Positions 1 to 12,741 are shown, numbered from the stretch's first letter. The stretch: 64,000 nt of DNA from Pipra filicauda (GCF_003945595.2 NW_024104313.1:806001-870000), one strand, 5' to 3'. Notes: generated by a model from the letters alone, not told the origin. A program made the numbers and translations.

Positions 1-451
1 TGCTGTTTTAGAGCAGTGCAGTGGTTGGAGAAAACATTAGGGAACAGAGGATCTGCTGCTGAGCATGTAGCCCAGACACTTCTCTGGCTTACCAGCAGTA
101 TTTGGGCAGTGGCTGTGGCTCTTGCAGGAGATTCAACATTGCTGCAGGAGTGTACATCCCATCACCCATCTTGTTTTACTGGGCTTGTTATACTCTTCAG
201 GTATGCCATTTTTCAGGCTGCTATGTGCAGGAGAAAGAAAGTATGCTGTTTCCTTTTTTTTCCCCCGTTTCTTTTTCTTTTTTTTTGACTCTGTGTTCAT
301 TGACTTCAAAGTACAAGCTTTCCAGCCATCCCCTTGGTCTTTGATCTTCCCCTGTGGTTACAAGCCTGCAGCAGGTGGAACATCAGAGTCAGAAATGGCT
401 AGTTTTGTTGGCAGATGGGGATTTAATTGTTGCTCTCCTTTGTTCTACTAG

Positions 452-650
452 GATGCATTCCAGGAAGAATATTACAGAACAGGAACCTACCCAGCAGTCC
501 CTATAGTACCACCCCATCGACCATGGGCACTTTTGAACTGGCTTTTCTGGGCCTTATTGTTGCTATATCCTTTGTTCAAACTGCTCATCAACATGATCAA
601 CAGTGGATCATCACTGACACTGGCTAGTTTTGCATTTGTCATTATAATAG
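452..650 (+). CDS. AGPAT4: AGPAT4 penultimate coding exon
   Basis: The exon follows an AG at 450-451 and ends before the donor gtaagt at 651. It encodes 66 codons plus one base, starting DAFQEEYYRTG, the conserved family segment. A proline-rich linker (VPPHRPW) follows, then a hydrophobic helix (about NWLFWALLLLYPLF) and the start of a second one (LTLASFAFVIII). From family knowledge these are the C-terminal membrane segments of AGPAT3/4/5-type enzymes. The reading frame is fixed by the join to 8337 (ATA G|CT). An ATG-initiated frame also crosses this exon but does not match the family. Confidence 0.95.
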
Positions 651-2575
651 GTAAGTTTTCTGAACAAAAAGATTACTTACTGGGTGGCTTTCAGATATGA
701 TTTATTGAGGCTTGCTAAATATAAAGATGGTTTCTGAAGTTAACAGCCCATCTGTGGGTGGATATTATATCCACTTTAGCTTGGAATAGGTTAAAAAGAT
801 TCTTTGTTTATTTTTGTATATTGTATTATTTTTTTTAAGAGCTGCCTACAAAATTTTCTGTTTCTGTAGAAATCAAAACAGTGACTTCTCAGTGGGTTGC
901 CTACAAAAGGCTTTCTTTTCTTGTGTTGTGCTTTGCTGGGTTGTACTTTAAATGCCTAGAAGAAAGGCTTAAGGATAATTTATTCTATTGAGAATTCTTT
1001 TGTCTAATCATAGTCTGTGTCATGTACTGGTAATCCATGAACTCATGATTTAAGCACAGCCTGTTATGGCCATCTTCTCTGACTTATGTAGCACAGGGCG
1101 TAGACTATCACAGGTAATTCCTGCAGTTCCTGTGGTAGTTCTGAATTGCCTGGGTTTGTATTTAAACTAGTATGTTATTTAAGGGGAGGAAGGAAAACAA
1201 AACAAGGAACTGGCCCATAGAAAGGGAGGGAGATGTCATTTGGTGTCCTTCATGGAAGCAAGCACCAGATCAGTTTGGAAAAATAGTGTCTATGATTGGG
1301 TGCTTGTTTGAAGAATAAGTTCCCTTCTATGATAAGCCATACATTTATAAAGCAAATACTTTTTATGATTGCACTGACCATCACATGTATTTATGGCTTC
1401 ATCACCCTAACTTCTGTATAAAATGCCCTTTGAAAAAGAAACAGAACTTCACAGTCCTCCTGGCTCTGAGTGAAGTGAATGCAGAGATATTAGAGTTGGA
1501 TTAAAAAGCCATGTCCAGAATAGCAACACAGAGGAAATAGAACAATGTGGAGCATTTGCTTGTTTCAGAAGTGCATCTTTCCTCTCTACCTAGGAAACTG
1601 TTTCTGATGTTCAATATTTCTTTGCATTCTTAGAAGTCTGAATCTTGAGCAGGTCCCGTTCTAGTTTGATCATGATTAACCAACTAATGTCCTTTTGCCC
1701 ATTGTGAAGAGCTTGATATGGTAGGCACACGATATTCTTTTTCAGAAAGTGCCCACGGAAACAAATACTGTGTTCAGCTACTGTTAAGGCTTCTTATAAA
1801 GATAAGTGGAGAAGGAAGAATTTGTATGTGCATGCAGACAGGAGATGTACTTCGTGATGCTTTGAGCCAGAGGAAGGAAAACAAGAGCAAGGATAATGTC
1901 CAACATAGTGGTTGATACATGAGCAGGGTAGAGGAAAAAAGAGGGGAATCCTGTGCTCTTGTCCTCACCTGGAGAGATTGCTGGTGCTTGTTACCTTGAG
2001 AATGCTTTGTGTAAAATGTGTGAGAATTTCTCGGAGCAGTGACTACAACTTAGAAGCATCTTTTTTCACCCACCTTACTTGTTGGAAGTCATAAGTAGTG
2101 CTGCCCTCTCCCTTTCTCTGACTGGTGAATAGGATGGGAGTGTAGAGTGAGCACCGTTGTTAGGGTGTGCTCTCAGGAATGGGAGGTGTCAGGTTCAAAT
2201 CCCTGTCAGTTGCAGAGAAAGGTTGATCAGCCTCCCCCTGTGCTCTTGTTCAAAATGGATATTCAACAGTGGGTAGGATGAGGTGTGACACCATTGCAAA
2301 TGCTTCATCCCTGGCAATAGAACTCAGGAGGGCATTTGTCCTGCCTTTGAAGAAATGCTGGCATAGTCTGTTTCATACTGGATTGTGGAACAGTGGCCTA
2401 ATGGTGCACTGAAGCATAGCCATTGCAAAATTTTTTTAATTTGTCATCTTTTCTTCAGCGTTTTCCTCTTAATTCAGTTCTTCCACTCAGCAGGGTGGGT
2501 GGTTGGGTGCCATCCTGAAGTGCTTCATGCCTTGCGTACCCTCCACAGGGACCATTGTTCCATAATTCAGGGTTT

Positions 2576-2603
2576 CTGGAGTTTAACCTCTGGAGTTTAA
2601 CCT
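2576..2603 (+). repeat. 14-bp tandem duplication
   Basis: The unit ctggagtttaacct occurs twice without a gap (2576-2589 and 2590-2603) in the AGPAT4 last intron. Confidence 0.9.
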
Positions 2604-5279
2604 CAGGGCTGGATACTTTAATGCTTGGCATCGTGGCATCTGTGATGGATTTGGATTCAGCCCTTATTTAGTTGAGTGACACTACACTCCTGCACGCTCC
2701 ACCCTAAGTCCAATACCATTTTGCCATTAGTGACCTAGGTCATGTCTTTATCAGGAAGGGAGAGAAAGAACCTGCAAAGGAAAAAAGCTATGATGCTACT
2801 GAGAATGGACAGCAAGAATGCCGTTCTGTTCCTTTTTTTTTTTCCCCTTTTCTTGCTGTCTTACTACTCACCTAGCTTTCTTCTGCTTTGAGCCACAAGG
2901 AAAGGTTAATAAGCAGGCTGCTGTGAGTCCTCTCCTGAATGCAGTGATAATCCAAAGGACTTATTCTCAGGTTATCTGTAGCACCAGAGCTAACAGAGGA
3001 CTCCAGCAGCAGTCTGCTACCAGAATGAATGTATTGAGCTCCCAGGTTGCAAAAGCACAGCTGAAGAACATGTTCAGAATGCACAATGTGCGCTGCTGCC
3101 CCATACACATCTGCCACATCTGTGGGATGGTGCAAGTTGCAGTCCTCTGCAGCCTTTGAAGGACCCCCGTGCTTAGCAACATCTCTGTTCTCACTTTGAT
3201 CCTGGTGTGATCAAACCCAAAGTGCCTGTAATTGGCTGGGATCTTTGGTGCAGTGAAATACGCACTGCCTGTAGTAGAGGCTGTTGCCTGATAGACTCAG
3301 ACAGGCACCTTTTGCTGATGAGCAGGAAATAAGAAAGATGATGTCACTTACTAGCAGATAGCAACCGCTGTGAGGCTGTGGAGGGAAGAGAATCCGTGGG
3401 AGTGGAAGGAAGCGCAGCCATTAGTCAAACCAAACAAAAAGCAGATCTGGTTTATCATGGTCGCTTAAAAGTGGATGTGTCATTATGTGCCACGGGAGCA
3501 ACAGTTATCTTAGTATGTTATAGTCTGTTTCCATTTTACTATATCCCTTTAAAAACCAATGTTATTGCTTGTTGGGACTCATTGGTCTCTTTCTGTGGAA
3601 GCAGAAAAAACTTCAGCCCAAGCTGTCACATTGACTTTAGTAACCAATAACTGAGTTTCTGGAGCAAGGCCATTGTCCCCAAACTGTGTTTTATATCCTA
3701 AGAGGTATCTCTGTCATGAATGTTCTAGGTGTGATGCAACCATCTTCTGACAGAGGAACAACCAGTATTTTATTTTGCACTTTGTCTCCAGTTTTAGTCA
3801 AGGGCTCAGAAGTGACTTATGCAGTGACTGGGAGACAGTGGTACACGGACACAAACGTACCTTTGGAGGCTGTGACTCTTGGTGCCATCTGGAAATGCCT
3901 GCCAAGCATATCCAGTTTGTAGCAAAGCAGGGAGGACTGTATTTGCCATTTTTTCCAGTGTGAATGGTAATTGGGACCTGGTGGCTTAACAATGTAAAAG
4001 GAAGGTTTTTCTGTAGATTGGAGGGCTTTATCAGATGATAAAACTGGCTTTTCACATTGCTTCTAGTAGACCTTTTCTCACTATTCGGTAATGGAAGCAG
4101 CACAGGTAGTGTTTATTCTTTTTCTGTGGCAAGTTGACAGCTCACCTGATATTCCAGGGAAGCTTATTGGAATCCCTAATAGCCCATTGTCATAGATTGC
4201 TGGTTTTAAGGGCAGTATCTGATATAGGTGTAGACAGCACAAGATAAACCTTTCCATAGGTTTTGATAGGAAAGAGCAGAGTTACTAAGAGGTGCTTTAC
4301 TTGGTATCCTCTGCATTGTTTCTAGATTGTCATTTGTCCTTTGCATATCTTATTATGGCCTCCAGTAAAACACTTACTGGCTTGTAAGTAATTGGCTATT
4401 CAGGTGGAAAGAGCCTTAAGAGAAATGCTCCACTTCAGCTGGAGTGGAAGGACTGTAATACCTCAGACCCTAACTTTCAGATCCAAGGAATGAATAACCA
4501 CCAGCTCTGCTGGTTCAGCTCAAACTCTTTCAGCCCTAAATAAATGACGTCTCCTCTTTATACTGCAAATACCATCCCCTCTTGCTTTGCTGTGCAGCAG
4601 TTTGGCTATTTATTTTCCCAATTATCATCTCATTGTCCTCGTATCTGACTACTGGTCTGGGACCGGGAGCCCTTTGTGATACTACTTGAACCAACACAAG
4701 GCAGTCACTGCTTCAGAAGATAAATGCTCAAAGAGTTTGAGAGACAAAAGTCTCTTTTGAAAACCAGGTTTAGTTTCACAGGACACATAGCAAGAGATCT
4801 ATGTACTTAGCTCACAACTGCCATTTAAAACTTGGTGCTGATATTTTGGTGTTAAAGCAGTGAGCATGTCTGTCAAATGTCAGCATTTGTATTTGACAGC
4901 AGCTTCTTTTTTTCCCCCTCCTCCCTTCTTCCCTAGTCTCATTTGGCTTCAAAGAATCCAGTAGGGGTTGCCTTTCATGTTTTGGTAACTTGAGGAGGAC
5001 ACCCTTCATGCTTTAGAAGTAATTTATTATAGAGCTGTCGACAGCAGTTAAAAGGGGAAAAGATGAGTGGGCTTTTCTGGGCTTTTAAAGGGAGAAGCAG
5101 CTCTTACATGTTTAATGCTAAAAGCACAATGGCATCTGGGCAGATGGCACAGGGCCAGCAATTACATATCAGTTATAGGCAAGAGAAGTGTTTCATCTGA
5201 ACTAAGTGTAAGGAGTAATTAGCCAGCTTGGATCCTGTGGGAGCTGTTGTATGTGTGCTGTATAGTACAAACTGTGAGT

Positions 5280-5295
5280 GAGTCCTCGAGGACTC
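5280..5295. repeat. 16-bp perfect palindrome
   Basis: gagtcctcgaggactc is its own reverse complement. It is centred on CTCGAG in the AGPAT4 last intron. A 12-bp palindrome centred on GTCGAC is 240 bp upstream (5034-5045). Confidence 0.85.
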
Positions 5296-8200
5296 GACAG
5301 TGTCCAAGTGCAGAGTGTGAACCAAAGGGCTGGAGCATGATGTGACCTGGGCAGTGAGGCTCTTGGTGTCCCTAGGCTGAGATGGATGGAAGGTAAGGAC
5401 AGCACAAGCCAGCAGTGTTATAGTAAATTTTCCAAAAGGATATAAATCATGTGCAGGATTCTGCCTGTATTGATTCTGCTTGTTGGTGGAGACAGTCTGG
5501 CCTTTCAGCCTGGTGCCCAAAATTTGGGGGTTTATTGTTGCTTGTTTCTTCTCTTCATAGAATGTAAGATAGGCCCTCAGTGGGAATTCAGTGGGAATTT
5601 CTACCATTCATGTAATCTTTAGTTGTACACATCTTAATTTCAATGTATTACCTATATAACTCAAGTGTACAGCAAACAATATATGGGAAATTTTTATGCC
5701 CCTACCTGCTGTGTTGCTTATAGCACTTGCTGTGTGGTACAAAGGCAAGGTAACAGACGAGATGAAATTCTGAGGTGTGAGAGAAAGGTGGAAATTCTTT
5801 GCTCTGAGCTAGGGTTTTGCTGAAGGATGTGATACTTACTATGTGTGGAGGTGGTGGTTTTCTTGGAGCTAAAATATATTCCAAGAAAGAGATTACAGTA
5901 TTGGCTCTGTTGATTTGTGTTAGCTCAGCCCTCCCTCAGCTTCCAGTGCTCCAGCAGGCAGAGAAGGTCCTCAGCAACCTCCTGCATCTTTTGGATGCTG
6001 AGTAATGATGGACAAAAAGATGGCAGGAGCTCTGTTACCTTCTGCCATTTGCTGTGGAGCAGTGCGGGGATGCCTGAGCTGATAGCTTCCCTCATGCTTT
6101 TCTCAGGGTGGATTTAAACTATCACTGCTAATAATTTAGGCACAATTCCTGCTTGATCTCCCTTTTACCTCTTGAAGTAAAACACGCAAAGTTACCCTTA
6201 CTATAGTTGTATTTAAAACAACTGAATAAATCCTTAAATGTGATAGTATCACTAGGGTATGCACTGAGGCTCCAGGAGAGTTGTGAGATAAGGCAGGCAG
6301 TGCAGGGAGAAACCAGGGATGCACCCCAGCACTGACCCCCACTTTGCTTCCACAGGCTTGGCAAACATGAGCAGTCCCTTCCTGTTGCACCCCACCTTCC
6401 CCAGGGTGCTGAGGGCTACAGGGTGAAATGAGGACAGAAGGCAGTGGCAGCTTCTAACAGGGACAAAGGAGTGGGTCAAAAAAAGACATCCAAACTGCTG
6501 AACTAGGTATTTTTTTGTATCCAGGCAGTGGCATTCTTGGAACTGGATGAAATCTCCAGTGTGCTGTGTGGTTGCTATAACAGCTGCTCTTATTTATGCT
6601 CTGTGTCCATGTCCAGATGCTGTTTCTATCCCTTGTGGTTAAAATCCTAATGATTTCATACTTACTATTATGTTATGATCCCAGACTGCAGGCTACATGC
6701 TGGATCTTTCTCTTCTCTTCTCTTCCCCAGCTCGTGGCCAGTTAAATGTCAGAGATGGTTTTCTTTTTGTCTTGTCTATTTGTGAGAGTGAAACTCTTTG
6801 CTTGTTTCAGTTGTGTGTGTTTCTATTTGTAGACTGACAGTGGAGTGTGAGCGACAGTGAACTCCCTTGGAACCAGCTCCCTTTCTGGGCTGTTCACTGC
6901 ATAGCTTTCTGCCTGTGAGAGGGCCTTGCTTTCCTGGCATCCAAAAGACCTGAGGGCAGCCCTGTGGACAGACCAGCTTCCCACTGTCCACCCATCGTGG
7001 TGTCACATCATGTGTGACTCACCTCTGGTGTCCAGTTACCACTTGCACTCTAAAAACTGTCAATTTACTGTCATACTACAAAACACAAGTCTCTAGTGAA
7101 GTTTTTGGGGCTGATATTGTAATGCCAAGTTGCAACTGGTAAAGCACAGGGCAGCAATGGCTGCCAGCTGCCAGCCCTCTCCCATTCAAATGCTGAAGAG
7201 CAACAAATGCCAGGACACAAGGTGTTGTATCAGCCCTGCTGTTCACAAGTGGTGCCTGGTAGTGGTATGAAGCCTTGGGATTCTCTTAGTGATCTCTGGC
7301 TCTGACTTAACCATTACGAGTCCCTTGGCTGGTAAGAATTTGTCCATGGTCATCTTAGAGAAGTAAAGACCGATGGGGATGAGACAGAGCATCTCACAGT
7401 ACTGGGCCTTTTCACCATCAGTCAGAAAGAGAGATATGGAGGCTTTAGGGCAGGATTGTGGCTTTCTTGGGTTTTTTTGTTTGGTTTGGATGGTTTTGTT
7501 TTTTGGTTTTTTTTTGAAAAAGCATTCTGAGCAGAGGGAAGGTGTTTGTGACTTCAAAGTAGGTTTAGGCCTGAAAAAAGCATGGCAGTTCTGGATATGT
7601 ACAGCAGCTGAGCAGAAGCTTAGGGAATAATATTTTGGACAGCTGAGCCCCTTGACAAAAAAAACCAAACTGTCAGGCAAGGAGTTAAGGCTAAGTTGCA
7701 TTTAACTTAGTCACTTTAGGTGCTACAAATAAATAAAATAATCCTTGCATATGGTGAATTATTACCACTAAATCAGCTATAAGTCTTTTAATTTAACCCG
7801 GCCTCTTGTGACATATCCATTACAATTTACATTTTTTATCAAAATCTGAAGTGCCCTTGTGCTTGCTTGTGCTCTACCAGGCACGGGGGCTGTTGAAAGC
7901 CAGCAGAATTCCCTTCCCCTGCCACAACTTGCATGCAGACATGTGCATTAGTTCACTTCATCACTCGACTCACTAAAGCCAGGAAACACTGGCAGCCCCA
8001 AAGCATCCCGTTACACAGCTGGCCTTGTCCAGGTTTAACAGGGGTGAGCATATCATGCCTGTGCCTCACACCCATGTTGGTTCCTTGTAGCCTCTTCCCT
8101 ACTGGTGGGAGAGGACATGTCTGGCCTTCCTTCATGAGGTGCCATCAGCAAATATCTTGATATGGAGGTATGGGAGCATCAAATGCACCTCCCATTGAAG

Positions 8201-8336
8201 GTCACCCAGGGTAGTGTGGGCAGTTACCTTTAATGCTGTGCTGCTGTAAGGCTGAGAACACTGTTGGTCTCTTTCACCTGTGCAGATCTTGCAGTCCTTG
8301 CCTGCAGTGCAGCTTTTAACTGTATTTATTTTGCAG

Positions 8337-8422
8337 CTTCTGTTGGTGTCAGATGGATGATCGGGGTTACAGAAATAAACAAGGGCTCCACCTATGGCAA
8401 CAATGAAAACAAGCAGAAGTGA
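8337..8422 (+). CDS. AGPAT4: AGPAT4 last coding exon
   Basis: The acceptor is ttttgcag at 8329-8336. The exon completes the alanine codon and encodes SVGVRWMIGVTEINKG followed by a short polar tail ending NENKQK and TGA at 8420-8422. It closely matches the C-terminus of mammalian AGPAT4. From memory the human protein runs three residues further after KQK, so the bird tail seems slightly shorter. The - strand open frame across this exon (8132-8449) is an antisense artefact. Confidence 0.95.
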
Positions 8423-8699
8423 AAGTAGTATCTTCAGAGACTGCTTCAATCCAAAGGGAACAAATGCAACTGCTGAAAACTCTTAAGTGCATATCACAGT
8501 CCTTCAAGTGAGATCAGAGGAGAGGTAGGATGGGCAATTGCCATGCATATCCGAATTTGTGCTCCTGTTGTTTTTCTCTGGGAGTTTGGGCTGATGACAC
8601 GCTTGAAAGATGCACTCCTTCATATCCTCTCCGCAACAGGTTTGCATTTGTGTGGTTGGTTTGTTTTCCTATGAAGTGTCTTAAGTTTTGAAGAAAAAA

Positions 8700-8705
8700 A
8701 ATAAA
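8700..8705 (+). promoter_or_regulatory. Candidate AGPAT4 poly(A) signal
   Basis: AATAAA, 278 nt after the AGPAT4 stop, at the end of an A-rich run. It is the first canonical hexamer downstream on this strand. Whether it is used cannot be judged here, and later hexamers exist at 9515-9520 and 10347-10352. Confidence 0.35.
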
Positions 8706-9514
8706 TTCCGGCGTGCTTATATGAAGAGACTTTACCTGGAAACTAACCAGAGGTGCAGGCTTTAATGTCAGGAGATTGTTACAAGATGATTAAAATTGAT
8801 AGTTGTGTAGATCACGCAGTTTAACAACCATAATCTGTCAGTGTTTAAATACAGTACAGTAAGATGCTGTGCTTGGTTATACCAGTATTGGACTGAAGCA
8901 GCTCAGTTGAACTGGTAGAACTGCAGTATAGAGTTTTTGTACATCTAGAACTTACTGCCACAGTGTGACTATGGGGTCCTTTAAAACTTCAGCCAGACCC
9001 TGGACATCCAGACATCAGAGCCTTGCAGTAGCATAACCTGGAGCAAAATTTGGCCTTGTGGCCTGAGCAGAGCTAAGTTAGCCACTGCCATCTCTTTCCT
9101 GAGGCCATACATCTGAGGGATAGCTGAAACCTGTAATTCTTCTGAGAGTAAATTCTATTTATGGTTTGGAAAAACTGACATAATAAAATTCCCTTGGGCT
9201 TTAAACACTACTTAAAATTCTAGGCCTTCCTAGCAATGGTGAGAAGAAAATAACTGGGCGTGGTGTAGTGAAATAATGCGAAGTGTGCATTAAAATGTAT
9301 GCACCACACCCATAATGTAGTGATCCTAATTAATCTGTGTGTCTGTCTTTTCTTATAAATTAGTTTACTTGGTGCCTCATAGCAGCCTGTGGTAATAGTT
9401 AAATTATCTTTTCTTTTGGGGAGAAGAGGGGAACTAGGACAAAGACCTAGGGCAGCAATATGGTTCAGTTTTTTTTATATCTGTCTGGACTTGATTAGAC
9501 CCCCTTCTGAATTA

Positions 9515-9520
9515 AATAAA
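9515..9520 (+). promoter_or_regulatory. Candidate distal AGPAT4 poly(A) signal
   Basis: AATAAA about 1.1 kb after the AGPAT4 stop. AGPAT4 transcripts in mammals have long 3' UTRs, so a distal site is plausible. A further AATAAA is at 10347-10352. Confidence 0.3.
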
Positions 9521-12238
9521 ACTAGAATCAAGCTCCTCGGGAAAATGGTGTTGCTCTGACCTTCCTGGTACTGATTTCAGGGCAGAGGCCTCCTGTTTTT
9601 AAACTTTCAGAGTTAAAGGATCTGCAGATTACTAAGAAGAACTTCATAGAATCACAGAAAACAAGAAAAAAACCCACAGAACACAAAAAAAAACCCAAGG
9701 AAAAGTAAGAGAGGGGACTTCTAAATACCAGCAGTTATGATTGGAAAAAACCACTATCTTTTAAAGTCTACAGATCCTGATACTTAGCAGCAGAGATTAT
9801 GACTGGCACTTTCAAAGACAGTCCATTTCCACTGCACGTAGAATTAAACAGGGATAGTCTCTAGTGAAAAAAATGGGCAGTCTTAGTTCTAGCAGCTGGT
9901 ATGAAAACATTTCTCTTTTCCTATAATAAAACTGAGGCCAGAAGAAACAGGGGCTAATACACCAGAATATGAATCATTCCATGAAATATGTATGAGCTGT
10001 TCAGTGTATCAGATAATAGAGAAACTCACCTTTTTAATATGCAGCACCTAAAGAGCAGGTGGAGTAGTGCTTGTAGCATGGGGCAGTAAGTGAAGTTTAC
10101 TGGTAGAGGAGGCAGGAAAATTTACAAGGTGAAGGAAGGAATAGATTATGGGAAGTGTGAGAGACTAGTTTTGGGGGCTTTTTTCCTCACATGTCTTGTG
10201 TACATGCATTCCCTATGCTCTGAAGCTTTCTGGAATAGGTTGGGTGATGCGATGAACACAAACATGGGCTCTACTGTAGTTTTTCCAAGACATGAAAAAG
10301 AGCCCAAGAGCAGAAAATACTGCCATGCTTACACTGCTATTCATTTAATAAAGCACATGCCCTCTGTTTGCTCTAACAATCTTAACAGTGAAAAACTGAG
10401 TATTATAAGGTGTAGTCTGAAGCTATTTTGTAGTAATGAGCAGGCACATTAGTGAGCCAGACCTGAAGACACTGTACACAAGAGTTTGCAAATGGGTGGA
10501 AGGGGGAGAGAGAATTTTACTGTACATATTACCTGGCAGATACAGTGGGCCTTTCTCAGGGTGGTAGGTGAGTAGTTCTGAGCAGCAAATACGTATTCAT
10601 GTAGTGACAGAGACCAGCTGTTTTGCCTTTTTTAAAGGGTCACAAATTTAACACATAGTGGGGAAGACATTTAATATTCCTTAGGAATCTCAGCCCTTTC
10701 CTCTCCAACTGCATCCAATGCCACTTCTCCCAGAGGAAAATACCAAACATGTAAATACTTCTGAGAGTACTCAGATTATTTCATACCCCTTTCCCTAGGA
10801 CCAACCCTTAGAACAGGCTGAGGGCCAAACATGCCACTCCTGATCAGTCCTAAGTACTTCTCCAAGTCCCAGCGCACAAGAACTGCACCACTGGGCCCTT
10901 CCAGCACTCACTGACAAAGAGGGAAAGCTTAATGGTACTTGCCAAAGTTAAACTATTCCAGTTCACTGTATTAAAAGAATGACATAGGTCATTAGGAAGC
11001 AGTGTTTGCCCCTCATCCCCACAAGCAACTGTACGTTCTACAACTGCCTTAACAAAAGTAGTCTTAATGTTTGTTTATACAAAAATAAAAGTATGAAAAG
11101 CCATTGTGCAATGAATGAGTTTTCTTTTGCTTGGCAACAACAAACCAGTAACAGTTTGTCACCCCTATCCTGACTCCTAAAAGCTGTCCACAGTTCCTGT
11201 TTGCTACAAGGGCATGTGGAACAAGGCAAGTAAGGACACAGATCACTCACATACTTTTGTTACACTGCAAACTGAAGAACACAGCAAGCCTGGGGGCACT
11301 TCTACCTCAACTACTTTCACAGTCCTTTGCTGAGGATGACAACATACTTCCCCTCCTATCATATAACTGAAAATAGAGAGCTGAAAAGAAGGGGCAGTCT
11401 TTGTTTAAATTCAGCATTGTATTTTTTGACAGCCTAAATACACTGCACACGTGACATGCACAGCAAGGCTCATACTTTTCTAGAAATGTCATTTTGTGAT
11501 ACGTCCTCAACAGCTCACCCCCCACCTGGGACTAACCAAGGACTTGTGGATTAGGAGAAGAGACAAGACACTAGAATTAAACCAAATACTAAAAGCAAGT
11601 TCCTATTTTAAGTCTAAAGCTGTAACAGGAATATATAAACTTGCACTAATGTTTACAAGTAAAGTTTTAAGTTACCAGTTTGTGATAAGCAAGTCAAACA
11701 ATCAACTAGATTACGTGTTGCAGGCTGTTTCTTCCAATTGCTCACCGCTTCTTACCTTTCCTTTATCTGAGACTGATGACAGCTGGGGTGAGGTAGAGAA
11801 ATCAAAGCCGAGGATCAGAAATCAGTTTTATAAAGCTAACAGTGAGTTCTTGGTTTTGCCAAACAGAACACAAGAATAATTTTAAACAGTTCTCTAGACC
11901 ATAGAAATGCCATGCAGAGCACTCCCTGTTCCCATGGCACACATTCAAGAAGAAAGTTATCCTTGAGATAATAAGTAGTGTCAGGAATTGCCCATCACCA
12001 CCTTTCCTCAGAAGAACATAAAAGGGGGGGAACCTTAAATCTGTTATCACTTGTGTAAGAAGCATCTTGCACTGCACATCTTGAAACCTGACAAAACATT
12101 GACTATTGCAATAAGAGCAGCTTATTCCAGTTAGATTAGATTAGCAGTCTTACACAAGTGTTGCAAAAAAGTTTAGAATGTGACATGACCCCCTTTTTTG
12201 AAGAAAAACCCTTTACCAACATCTCCTAAAATAAACCA

Positions 12239-12244
12239 TTTATT
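12239..12244 (-). promoter_or_regulatory. Candidate MAP3K4 poly(A) signal
   Basis: AATAAA on the - strand, about 500 nt past the MAP3K4 stop. It is followed on that strand by a G/T-rich stretch (around 12190-12225), as expected downstream of a cleavage site. A 3' UTR of this size is similar to that of the human transcript as I remember it. An ATTAAA at 10670-10675 is a weaker, more distal alternative. Confidence 0.55.
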
Positions 12245-12741
12245 GAGAAAAAACTTTTTTAAAATTTCATTAATTAGCCTTGTGCATAACAAATCTGAAG
12301 CTTGCCAAAAACAAATAAACAAAAAAACCAGTAAAAGTTCACAGTCAGTGCACTCAAACAGATTAAAAAACAAGGTCCATAACGCCTGATAACACTACAG
12401 CATTTTTCTGAACCTAAAGAGTTCAAAAATACTACATATTAACATTACAGTTCTCAATCAAATGAGAAACAGGAGAAAGAACAAAAGGTATGGTCCATAT
12501 ACAGTAGTAATGGCACTTTCACTGAAACATGCAGCTTCTTCCAACTTGCGGACACCGTCACGTGAGCAACATGTGCCATGTAAAATGTACAGGAGCAGCA
12601 GAGAAAGTGACGCCCGTCACTTGTGCAGTCTTCGTTAAGGTCAACTTTTATACTGTTTCTCAGCACAGTCTTTATGTAAATATTACATACAGTAGTGATT
12701 AAAATCTTGTCAGAACAAAAAAGGCCAGAGACTGAGTAACT

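Larger units (their letters stand above)
651..8336 (+). other. AGPAT4 last intron (7.7 kb)
   Basis: A canonical GT-AG intron. I see no exon or full transposon in it. It holds a 14-bp tandem duplication (2576-2603), a tRNA-like B-box relic (about 2130-2230), two short perfect palindromes (5034-5045 and 5280-5295), and a T/G-rich low-complexity tract around 7466-7518. On the - strand 7243-7701 stays open for 152 codons, but I do not recognise the product and part of it is translated low-complexity sequence. Confidence 0.85.
1..8422 (+). other. AGPAT4: AGPAT4 gene, 3' part
   Basis: This is the 3' end of the gene for 1-acylglycerol-3-phosphate acyltransferase 4 (LPAAT-delta). The enzyme adds an acyl group from acyl-CoA to lysophosphatidic acid to make phosphatidic acid, in ER and mitochondrial membranes. 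Only two coding exons are visible, at 452-650 and 8337-8422. They encode the C-terminal hydrophobic region and tail. The acyltransferase catalytic motifs (HX4D and others) are encoded upstream of the window. The gene is convergent with MAP3K4, as in human, which supports the assignment. Bases 1-451 are intron with no recognisable feature apart from a pyrimidine tract near 250-290. Confidence 0.93.
8423..12741. other. Convergent 3' UTRs and intergenic DNA
   Basis: The two stop codons face each other about 4.3 kb apart. This stretch must hold the 3' UTR of AGPAT4 (from the left) and of MAP3K4 (from the right). Candidate poly(A) hexamers are on + at 8700, 9515 and 10347 and on - at 12244 and 10675. 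No third gene, transposon body or RNA gene is recognisable. An A-rich, G-poor tract lies near 9660-9710. A short CR1-tail-like string is present near 9645-9660. Confidence 0.8.

Noticed and set aside
2192..2202. Functional tRNA gene
   Set aside because: There is a B-box-like string, but no acceptor stem or anticodon arm could be drawn around it. Kept only as a possible SINE relic.
7243..7701. 152-codon - strand open frame in the AGPAT4 intron
   Set aside because: I recognise no family. The lysine-rich middle (KKKPKNKTIQTKQK) is translated T/G-rich low-complexity DNA, and no splice or poly(A) support is visible. A protein search of the segment DGEKAQYCEM onward could still show a pseudogene.
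8132..8449. 105-codon - strand open frame with a hydrophobic N-terminus
   Set aside because: It is antisense to the last AGPAT4 coding exon, whose sense frame matches the family.
9644..9710. CR1 tail or processed pseudogene end
   Set aside because: catagaatcacagaa resembles an inverted CR1 tail, but A-rich low-complexity DNA follows instead of CR1 sequence.
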